A stretch of DNA of 64,000 nt, from the NCBI RefSeq assembly GCF_900093605.1, contig NZ_FLYE01000034.1:1-64000 (forward strand), read 5' to 3'. This document shows positions 57,692 through 64,000 of this stretch, one piece after another. Numbering within the stretch: position 1 is the first letter of the stretch; each line of letters starts with the position of its first letter. The notes under the pieces are model-generated. The model worked only from the letters and a program-made list of their open reading frames with translations, had not been told where the DNA came from and made no database searches. The translations under genes were made by a program, and so were the position numbers. The DNA is from Candidatus Terasakiella magnetica. Lineage in GTDB: Bacteria; Pseudomonadota; Alphaproteobacteria; Rhodospirillales; Terasakiellaceae.

Positions 57692-59676
57692 GCTTTTGCT
57701 CCCTCAGGTACAGCGCTGCCTTGGGCTTTAGAACGTTTTGGTGCGCCCACACGGTGGCGACGATCTGTCAGACTGACCAAGCCACCTAAAGTCAGCAGGG
57801 CTGTCCCGCCCCATAACCATGCGACCAACGGGTTCCAATAAAGGCGGGTGACATAACCATCACCGGATTTATCACCGACAACCGCATAAAGGTCACCCAA
57901 AAACATGGTATGAATAGCCGCCTCAGTCGTTGGCATGCCGCCCGTGTCATATTCACGTTTTTCAGCCAGCAAAGTAGTGACATAGTCATCGCCGTGATGC
58001 ACCGTAAAGGTACCTTCCAGCGCATCATAGTTCGGCCCACGGATATCGCGCACCCCGTCAAAGGTGTAGGTATAGCCCGCAACTTCGAGCTTATCGCCAA
58101 AATTCATTACCTGAATTTTTTCAACTTTCCAGTTCCCCGCACCTGTCATCCCCGCAATGGTAATGGCAAGGCCAAAGTGGGCAATGGTCATGCCCCATGT
58201 GGAACGTGGTTGGCGTTTTAGACGTTTTAAACTCTCGCCAAAGGAGGTTCTGCCCAGCTTGATGCGTTCTGCGATATCCCACAGCACACCAACAGCCAGC
58301 CATGTTGCCAGACCCATGCCGAAATAGCCGCCCCAACCTTCTTCGCCTTTAACGATGAAGGTCACGATAACTACGATCAGGGTTGCGCCATAAACGATAT
58401 AAAGGCGCGAAAGAATGCCTTTGGCCTCTGCGCGCTTCCATGACATGAGCGGGCCTAAGGCCATCAAGATCACAAGCGGCGTCATGATCGGAATGAACAC
58501 ACGGTTATAAAATGGTGCGCCAACCGATACTTTGCCAGCCCCAATCGCATCGATAAAGAGCGGATAAAGCGTGCCGAGCAAAACCACACCTGTTGCCGTG
58601 GTTAAAATCCAGTTGTTAAACAGCAGTGAGCCTTCGCGCGATACGGGCTTAAACAAACCCCCACCCACAAGGCTTGGTCCGCGCATGGCATAAAGAACAA
58701 AAGAGCCCCCAATCGCAATGCACAGCAAGATCAAAATAAACACACCACGCTCAGGATCACTGGCAAAAGCATGAACCGAGGTCAAAACGCCTGAGCGCAC
58801 AAGGAATGTTCCCATCAAAGAAAGACCAAAGGCAATGATTGCCAAGAAGATGGTCCAGCTTTTCAGTGCATCGCGTTTTTCCACCACAATGGCAGAATGG
58901 AGCAGGGCCGTTCCTGCCAACCATGGCATGAAGGAGGCATTTTCAACCGGGTCCCAGAACCACCAGCCGCCCCAGCCGAGCTCGTAATAAGCCCACCAAG
59001 AGCCAAGCGCGATCCCGATGGTCAAAAAGACCCACGCAGCCAAAGTCCAAGGGCGCACCCAGCGTGCCCAACTTGCATCCACACGGCCTTCGATTAAGGC
59101 CGCCATGGCAAAACTATAGGCAATGGAAAAGCCCACATAACCAAGATACAAAAATGGTGGGTGAAACGCCAAGCCTGGGTCTTGCAACAAGGGGTTCAGG
59201 CTTTGACCGTTGACCGGTACATTGATCAAACGTTCAAACGGGTTTGAGGTAAAGAGAATAAACAGAAGAAAACCGACCGTAATCAAGGACTGGATCGCCA
59301 AGGTGCGGTTTTTAAGACCTGAAGGAAGATTGCGTCCAAAGACTTCAACCGCGCAGCCAAATGTTGCCAAGATCAAAACCCATAATAACATGGACCCTTC
59401 GTGGTTCCCCCACACACCTGAAACCTTATAAAGCATCGGCTTATCGGTATGGGAGTTTTTCGCCACATTTAAGACGGAGAAATCCGAGGTGACAAAAGAA
59501 TAGGTCAGCGCAGCAAAAGCCACAAGGATCAAGAAGAACTGCGCAATTGAGGCTGGCCCCGCAACATCCATCCAGCGGCGATTGCCCACACTTGAGGCTG
59601 CCAGTGGCACGACCCCTTGAACGATTGCGACAAAAAGCGCAAGGATCAGGGCGAAATGTCCTATTTCTGCATACAT
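57688..59676 (-). CDS. ccmF: Cytochrome c heme lyase subunit CcmF
   Basis: CcmF is the integral membrane core of the heme ligation complex. The 662-residue product has many hydrophobic segments. The tryptophan-rich WWD motif is in 'LGWGGWWFWDPVENASFMPWL', with heme-ligand histidines likely in 'VWGNHEGSMLLW' and later. The C-terminal soluble part ('GDKLEVAGYTYTFDG') is periplasmic. Length agrees with the family. Confidence 0.97.
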   Translation of the reverse strand: MYAEIGHFALILALFVAIVQGVVPLAASSVGNRRWMDVAGPASIAQFFLILVAFAALTYSFVTSDFSVLNVAKNSHTDKPMLYKVSGVWGNHEGSMLLWVLILATFGCAVEVFGRNLPSGLKNRTLAIQSLITVGFLLFILFTSNPFERLINVPVNGQSLNPLLQDPGLAFHPPFLYLGYVGFSIAYSFAMAALIEGRVDASWARWVRPWTLAAWVFLTIGIALGSWWAYYELGWGGWWFWDPVENASFMPWLAGTALLHSAIVVEKRDALKSWTIFLAIIAFGLSLMGTFLVRSGVLTSVHAFASDPERGVFILILLCIAIGGSFVLYAMRGPSLVGGGLFKPVSREGSLLFNNWILTTATGVVLLGTLYPLFIDAIGAGKVSVGAPFYNRVFIPIMTPLVILMALGPLMSWKRAEAKGILSRLYIVYGATLIVVIVTFIVKGEEGWGGYFGMGLATWLAVGVLWDIAERIKLGRTSFGESLKRLKRQPRSTWGMTIAHFGLAITIAGMTGAGNWKVEKIQVMNFGDKLEVAGYTYTFDGVRDIRGPNYDALEGTFTVHHGDDYVTTLLAEKREYDTGGMPTTEAAIHTMFLGDLYAVVGDKSGDGYVTRLYWNPLVAWLWGGTALLTLGGLVSLTDRRHRVGAPKRSKAQGSAVPEGAKA

Positions 59677-59677
59677 A

Positions 59678-60172
59678 TTATTTGTCTTTCTGCTCTTCAG
59701 GAACGTGGCCTTGTTTCAAGGCATCACTGATGGGTTGACCTTCTTCCCACTTACCGGATTTTTTCAAGGCTTCTGCGACTTCAGGCGGCATGTAATTTTC
59801 ATCATGTTTTGCCAGTACTTCATCAGCAATCAAGACTTTGCCTTTGAAATAACCTTCAGTAACAACACCTTGGCCTTCGCGGAACAGATCAGGCAAAATG
59901 CCCTTATATTCAACGCGAATGGTATTTGCCATATCGGTCACATTAAAGATATTGGTCACCCCGTCCGCCGCTTTGGTCACAGACTCAGCTTCAACCAAGC
60001 CGCCAATGCGGATGCGTTGATCGGGGCGGATTATATCTTTTTCCATAATTTCCGTTGGGCTAAAGAAAAAGACGATATCATCTTCAAGGGCTGCGAGCAC
60101 AAGGGCTGCGACTGCGCCAAGGGCGCACAGGCCAACAAGGGCAACATATAAACGACGTGTTTTCTTTTTCAT
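59678..60172 (-). CDS. ccmE: Heme chaperone CcmE
   Basis: CcmE carries heme from CcmABCD to CcmF. The 164-residue protein has an N-terminal anchor (about 8-29), then the periplasmic OB-fold domain ('RIRIGGLVEAESV', 'VTEGYFKGKVLIADEVLAKHDENY'). The heme-binding His123 lies in the AKHDENY sequence. It overlaps ccmD by 4 nt. Confidence 0.97.
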   Translation of the reverse strand: MKKKTRRLYVALVGLCALGAVAALVLAALEDDIVFFFSPTEIMEKDIIRPDQRIRIGGLVEAESVTKAADGVTNIFNVTDMANTIRVEYKGILPDLFREGQGVVTEGYFKGKVLIADEVLAKHDENYMPPEVAEALKKSGKWEEGQPISDALKQGHVPEEQKDK

Positions 60173-60336
60173 GATGCGTCCGCCTCTTTAATTTGTTCCA
60201 TGATGGATAGGTCTTTTTTACTTTTTGCCAGAGATCTCATGCTCGTAAGCAACAGGGCGATTAACAAAACGGCAGCAAGGCCATAACAAGGCCAGATGTA
60301 AATGCCGTGACCACCCATATCGAAAAATTCGTTCAT
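60169..60336 (-). CDS. ccmD: Heme exporter protein CcmD
   Basis: A 55-residue protein, easily missed because of its size. It starts MNEFFDMGGHGIYIWPCYGL, has one membrane helix (about 14-32) and a charged C-terminus, as in CcmD. CcmD helps release heme-loaded CcmE from CcmC. It overlaps the start of ccmE by 4 nt and follows ccmC by 14 nt, exactly where ccmD is expected. Confidence 0.92.
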   Translation of the reverse strand: MNEFFDMGGHGIYIWPCYGLAAVLLIALLLTSMRSLAKSKKDLSIMEQIKEADAS

Positions 60337-60350
60337 ATCTCCATCTCCCC

Positions 60351-61082
60351 TTAACCGTGGACCTGACGCAGGCGTAGCGCGCGCACTTTGGAAGCAATGA
60401 TTTCCCCGCGCATTCTAATGAACAGCACGAGGGTGAAATATCCTGTAAATGCAAAGAACATCAGCGCTAAGGGCAACAACATATCCGGGTGAATGGCTGG
60501 CCCGCCTGATTTGACGATTGAGGCTGGCTGATGCAACGTGTTCCACCAATCTACAGAGAATTTGATAATCGGAATATTGATCACCCCGACAAGACAAAGA
60601 ATCCCGGCTGACTTATTGCCGCGCGCAGGATCATCAAAAGCATTTAAAAGCGCCATATGACCGAGATAGAGAAACAGCAATAACAGTTCTGCCGTTAGGC
60701 GTGCATCCCACACCCACCACGTGCCCCACATGGGCTTGCCCCAAAAGGAACCTGTGAAAAGGGCCAGAAATGTAAAGGCTGCACCAATGGGTGACATACA
60801 TTTTGCCGCCAGATCAGACAGCGGATGTTTCCAGATCAACCCCATGGCAGAGGCAATCGCCATGGAAACATAAATCACCATAGACATACTGGCAGCGGGC
60901 ACATGAATATACATGATGCGCACGGTTTCACCTTGTTGATAATCCGTAGGAGAATCAAACAGGGCAAAATACAATCCCGCAGCAGTGCACAGGATGGTGA
61001 TCCCAATTGTCCATGGCAATAACAAGCCACTTAGCCACATAAATCTCTTCGGATTTGCAAACGCATTGATGTTAAAAGCCAT
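60351..61082 (-). CDS. ccmC: Heme exporter/ligand handling protein CcmC
   Basis: CcmC presents heme to CcmE. The 243-residue protein has six hydrophobic segments, and the WWD motif is in 'WGTWWVWDARLTAELLLLFLY'. Periplasmic histidines likely ligate heme ('MYIHVPAASM', 'TLHQPAS'). The start at 61082 has GAGGAA five nt upstream; the frame extends to 61100. It begins the local ccm run; ccmA and ccmB are not found upstream. Confidence 0.95.
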   Translation of the reverse strand: MAFNINAFANPKRFMWLSGLLLPWTIGITILCTAAGLYFALFDSPTDYQQGETVRIMYIHVPAASMSMVIYVSMAIASAMGLIWKHPLSDLAAKCMSPIGAAFTFLALFTGSFWGKPMWGTWWVWDARLTAELLLLFLYLGHMALLNAFDDPARGNKSAGILCLVGVINIPIIKFSVDWWNTLHQPASIVKSGGPAIHPDMLLPLALMFFAFTGYFTLVLFIRMRGEIIASKVRALRLRQVHG

Positions 61083-61206
61083 CGTTCCTCGAAGCCCCAA
61101 TACCGATATATTTTCGCATTGCAGGCTTTATGAAACTTAAGTTAGGCACCATTAAGGCAAAGATAGCTACATTGGTGTCACATTTGAGAAAATGCGGATA
61201 TAAGGC

Positions 61207-61710
61207 CTAAGCTTGGCCGACACATTCCATCAAGGCGCAATCCATGGCCTGTTGGCCCGGCATATTATTAAAGGCCGCAAACTGAAAAGCAGGGTAGAAA
61301 CGCTCACATTCACCCAGACCGATCTCGATAATCTCTTCGATTTCTTGGGCTTTTTCAAAGCCGGCGTTGCCCATCATGATTGTATGGCGAAAAGCTGGTG
61401 CATTAAGCCCTGCCATCACTGCAAAATGACCGATCCACAGCTTGCTGTTAATGGATGCTAAAAGATCATTCACATTACCAGCAGATTTTTGCGACAAGCG
61501 CATATCCATAGAACAGGACATATGTAAGGACTGATACTCATCACTCCAGCTAAACTGGATGAGATAGGTACAGTTTTCGCCCACGCTTTCCATCACTAGA
61601 TCGCCATTTGTGAGACTTTCCAGCAGCCAGCCGCGCTGTTCTGCCAAATGTTCAAGGACGTCGAGACCATGGTTCGGCGTTTTTGTCTGTGCCTGTTGTA
61701 CGAAATTCAT
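61207..61710 (-). CDS. YbjN domain protein
   Basis: A 167-residue soluble protein with a YbjN-like domain ('HGLDVLEHLAEQRGWLLES', 'CTYLIQFSWSDEYQSLHMSCSMDMRLS', 'LWIGHFAVMAGLNAPAFRHTIMM'). YbjN-like proteins resemble chaperone-type folds; function unknown. I preferred ATG 61710; the frame extends to 61758 through a probable ubiK terminator. Stands between ccmC and ubiK. Confidence 0.78.
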   Translation of the reverse strand: MNFVQQAQTKTPNHGLDVLEHLAEQRGWLLESLTNGDLVMESVGENCTYLIQFSWSDEYQSLHMSCSMDMRLSQKSAGNVNDLLASINSKLWIGHFAVMAGLNAPAFRHTIMMGNAGFEKAQEIEEIIEIGLGECERFYPAFQFAAFNNMPGQQAMDCALMECVGQA

Positions 61711-61759
61711 CTTACAGATAATTCTTTTTGTCGTTTGTGTTGAGGCGAAATTAGACAAT

Positions 61760-61783
61760 AAAAAAGGCCCTGCGCAAGGGCCT
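61760..61783 (-). terminator. Intrinsic terminator downstream of ubiK
   Basis: AGGCCC (61765-61770) and GGGCCT (61778-61783) form a 6-bp GC-rich stem. The minus strand then has TTTTTTATTG. It is about 100 nt past the ubiK stop. Confidence 0.7.
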
Positions 61784-61788
61784 CTTGG

Positions 61789-61850
61789 AGTCGCTGAAAA
61801 GATTCCTGTGGATAAAAATGTGGAACACTTCGGTATGAATACCAGCGACT
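61789..61850. repeat. Inverted repeat enclosing a perfect DnaA box
   Basis: AGTCGCTG (61789-61796) and CAGCGACT (61843-61850) are perfect inverse complements, separated by 46 nt. Inside lies TGTGGATAA (61807-61815), the exact DnaA box sequence. Functional significance is not shown; one such 9-mer is near chance in a window this long. Confidence 0.35.
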
Positions 61851-61881
61851 CGCCAGCGGGCCTAAACCACAGCTAACTTAT

Positions 61882-62139
61882 TTATTTTTTTGCTTTTTTT
61901 AGCTCGGCTTCCAACTCTTCAATTCGCGCAATCAGGGCGTCTTGTTCTGTGCGGGCCTTGGCCGCCATGGCCTTAACCGCATCAAACTCGTCACGGCTCA
62001 CCATGTCCATTTGCGCTATAACCCGTTCAATTTGTTGACAAATCATGCCATCTACTTCTTCGCGCACACCTGTTAAAGTGCTCACGGCACCGCTGGCAAC
62101 TTTGGCCACATCGTCAAAAATACGGTTTTTGCTTTGCAT
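61882..62139 (-). CDS. ubiK: Ubiquinone biosynthesis accessory factor UbiK
   Basis: UbiK (YqiC/BMFP family) is a small coiled-coil factor that helps the aerobic ubiquinone enzymes, interacting with UbiJ or lipids. The 85-residue product shows 'NRIFDDVAKVASGAVSTLTGVREEVDGMICQQIERV', a middle region, and a C-terminal coiled coil ('EEL-EAELKKAKK'). Normal length. The gene is alone on the minus strand, divergent from hldD. Confidence 0.9.
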   Translation of the reverse strand: MQSKNRIFDDVAKVASGAVSTLTGVREEVDGMICQQIERVIAQMDMVSRDEFDAVKAMAAKARTEQDALIARIEELEAELKKAKK

Positions 62140-62276
62140 GGAGTTATTCCTTAATCAACTGGCGAATCGGTGGCGCATTATGCCATGAGTTCTTCATTGC
62201 GCAAGTCTTGCTTGAAGACCATCCCCATTCAGCCCTATAACACTATCAGAATTTCAATCCTTATGGGGTCAGACAG

Positions 62277-63266
62277 ATGTTTGTTATCACCGGGGGCGCC
62301 GGATTTATCGGGTCCAATATTATCGCATCACTTGAAGAGCGCTATCCAGATGAAAAGCTGGTGGTGGTAGACCGCCTGCGCGATGGGGTAAAATGGCGCA
62401 ACATTGCCAAGCGCGACCTTTATGACATTGTCCATCCTGATGACCTTTATGATTTCCTAAGCCAATATGCGGATGAAATTAAAGCCATCTTCCATATGGG
62501 GGCAATCTCTGCCACCACAGAAACAGATGCCGATAAGATCGTTGATAACAACTTTCGCCTAACCACCGCACTTTGGGAATGGTGTACAGACAATAAAGTG
62601 CGTTTCATCTATGCCTCGTCTGCTGCGACTTACGGTGATGGTGAAAACGGTTTTGATGATTTCCAAGATCGCAAAAAGCTTAAAGACCTTCTGCCGCTCA
62701 ATGCCTATGGCTGGTCCAAACATCTGTTTGATCGCACGGTTGCGCGCAGCCTTGAAAATAAAGAAGCCACCCCACCACAATGGGCGGGTCTTAAATTCTT
62801 TAACGTCTATGGCCCTAATGAGAACCATAAAGGCGGGCAACAAAGTGTGGTTGCCCATGTCTTCCCCGATGCCAAGCAAAACCTTATGTGTCGCCTGTTT
62901 AAATCCCACCACCCTGATTATGAAGACGGTGGGCAATTGCGTGATTTTGTTTGGGTCGGTGATGTGGTTAATGTCATCTTGTGGCTTTATGAAAATGAAA
63001 AAGTCTCCGGCCTGTTTAATGTGGGCACGGGCAAGGCGCGCTCCTTTAAAGATTTGGCAAAAGCGGTTTATGTCTCTTTAGAAATTGAGCCAAAAATCCA
63101 TTATATCGACACACCTGTTAATATTCGCGACAAGTACCAGTATTTTACCCAAGCCAATATGGATAAGCTGCGCGAAGCCGGATATGACAAGCCCTTTACC
63201 GAGCTTGAAGAAGGTGTGCGCCAATATGTGCAGGATTATCTTAATAAAGACGATCCCTACCGCTAA
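62277..63266 (+). CDS. hldD: ADP-L-glycero-D-manno-heptose-6-epimerase
   Basis: HldD (RfaD) makes ADP-L-glycero-D-manno-heptose for the lipopolysaccharide core. The 329-residue product has the NAD motif 'VITGGAGFIGSN', the substrate region 'FHMGAISATTETDADKI' and the catalytic 'NAYGWSKHLFD' (YxxxK). 'FFNVYGPNENHKG' and 'FVWVGDVV' follow. The start follows 'ATGGGGTCAGACAG'-type sequence with modest ribosome binding. Confidence 0.95.
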   Translation: MFVITGGAGFIGSNIIASLEERYPDEKLVVVDRLRDGVKWRNIAKRDLYDIVHPDDLYDFLSQYADEIKAIFHMGAISATTETDADKIVDNNFRLTTALWEWCTDNKVRFIYASSAATYGDGENGFDDFQDRKKLKDLLPLNAYGWSKHLFDRTVARSLENKEATPPQWAGLKFFNVYGPNENHKGGQQSVVAHVFPDAKQNLMCRLFKSHHPDYEDGGQLRDFVWVGDVVNVILWLYENEKVSGLFNVGTGKARSFKDLAKAVYVSLEIEPKIHYIDTPVNIRDKYQYFTQANMDKLREAGYDKPFTELEEGVRQYVQDYLNKDDPYR

Positions 63267-63311
63267 TTCCCAAGCTTCCCCAAACTGATGGGGATATAAA
63301 AGAGATATACG

Positions 63312-64000
63312 ATGACTTTTGCCATTGCCTTTCCCATGATTGATCCCGTGGCTGTTCAGCTCGGCCCAATTGCCATTCGCTGGTATGCACTGGCTTATAT
63401 CGTCGGTCTTGTGGGGGGCTGGCACTATATCAAATATCTCACCAAGAAATTCCCCGGTAACATCACCCATGAACATGTGGATGATTTTCTCTTTTGGGCG
63501 ACCATTGGGGTGGTGATCGGCGGGCGCCTTGGTTATGTGCTGTTTTATAATCTGGACTATTTCGCCGCCAATCCGGGCGCGATTTTACAGGTCTGGAAAG
63601 GCGGCATGTCCTTTCATGGCGGCTTCCTTGGTGTGGTGGTTGCAGCCATCCTGTTTTGTAAAAAACACAAGCTCCCCATGATGACCTTTGGCGACCTGAT
63701 TGCCTGTGGCGCACCCATTGGCCTATTTTTCGGGCGCATTGCCAATTTTGCCAATTCAGAACTTTATGGGCGTGAAACAGATGTGGCTTGGGGCGTGATC
63801 TTTCCAAATGGCGGGCCAAACCCGCGCCATCCAAGCCAGCTTTATGAAGCAGCCATGGAAGGGCTTATTCTCTTTATCATCATGTTTATCATCTCGCGCA
63901 GAGAAACATTGCGCCACTCAAGCGGGCTGTTTATCGGGCTGTTTATCGCAGGGTACGGCATTGCGCGCTCCATCGTTGAGACCGTGCGCCAACCCGATGC
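63312..64000 (+). CDS. lgt: Prolipoprotein diacylglyceryl transferase, partial at window edge
   Basis: Lgt transfers a diacylglyceryl group from phosphatidylglycerol to the lipobox cysteine of prolipoproteins. The visible 229 codons begin MTFAIAFPMIDPVAVQLGP and include 'IAIRWYALAYIVGLVGGW', the invariant GGMSFHGG, and the Lgt signature 'GRIANFANSELYGRETD' with 'PRHPSQLYEA'. The frame is open at position 64000, so the C-terminus is outside the window. It follows hldD by 45 nt. Confidence 0.95.
   Translation, partial: MTFAIAFPMIDPVAVQLGPIAIRWYALAYIVGLVGGWHYIKYLTKKFPGNITHEHVDDFLFWATIGVVIGGRLGYVLFYNLDYFAANPGAILQVWKGGMSFHGGFLGVVVAAILFCKKHKLPMMTFGDLIACGAPIGLFFGRIANFANSELYGRETDVAWGVIFPNGGPNPRHPSQLYEAAMEGLILFIIMFIISRRETLRHSSGLFIGLFIAGYGIARSIVETVRQPD

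Overview
The window looks like chromosomal DNA from an alphaproteobacterium, most likely in or near the Rhodospirillales. The evidence is gene content: a gyrB-recF-dnaN-dnaA block beside rpsT and an enoyl-CoA hydratase gene, the mutM-ubiE-ubiB-coaBC-dut run, an alphaproteobacterial-type SspB, a DUF2336 protein, UbiK and a complete ccmC-to-ccmI run. Base composition is moderate (roughly half GC by eye). A marine relative such as Terasakiella would fit, but this is a guess. There are no insertion sequences, prophage genes, CRISPR arrays or rRNA genes; one tRNA-Arg(CCU) is present.

Layout. 1-7400: replication block on the minus strand (gyrB, recF, dnaN, dnaA, then rpsT), with a perfect DnaA box upstream of dnaA. 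7600-9670: enoyl-CoA hydratase, a small exported protein and mutM. 9834-16320: plus-strand run of ubiE, ubiB, an SDR enzyme, coaBC, dut, an Rrf2 regulator and cysK. 16399-20647: class I fumarase, sspB, an unknown gene and an M32 carboxypeptidase. 20731-25583: nuclease-like protein, proline iminopeptidase, short GDP-mannose pyrophosphorylase, DUF411 protein, tRNA-Arg and a long-form GAPDH. 25668-34434: hybrid sensor kinase, cytochrome c, YbaK, transporters, and a LysR regulator directly upstream of an rquA-like rhodoquinone gene. 34523-38617: MscS, a YeeE/YedE sulfur transporter, an unusual FKBP-rhodanese fusion and an unknown soluble protein. 39028-42420: asd with its leader region, a beta-propeller-like exported protein and rmuC. 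42549-50975: DUF4139, DUF2336, PAS-GGDEF, Bax-like glucosaminidase and mutS. 51087-55384: a membrane-anchored hydrolase with a small membrane protein, a stress-type protein and maeB. 55486-61082: cytochrome c maturation operon. 61207-64000: YbjN-like protein, ubiK, hldD and the start of lgt.

The most interesting signal is upstream of asd (40054-40387). A consensus-like promoter is followed by a well-spaced Shine-Dalgarno and a 41-codon ORF whose last ten sense codons before the final Ala are six Thr and four Lys. After it come mutually exclusive hairpins and an intrinsic terminator before asd. Asd makes the common precursor of threonine, lysine and methionine, so this has every part of a ribosome-mediated transcription attenuator sensing threonine and/or lysine. 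A second theme is quinone and respiratory chemistry: ubiE, ubiB, ubiK, rquA, a cytochrome c and the ccm system occur together, suggesting an organism that can shift between ubiquinone- and rhodoquinone-based respiration.
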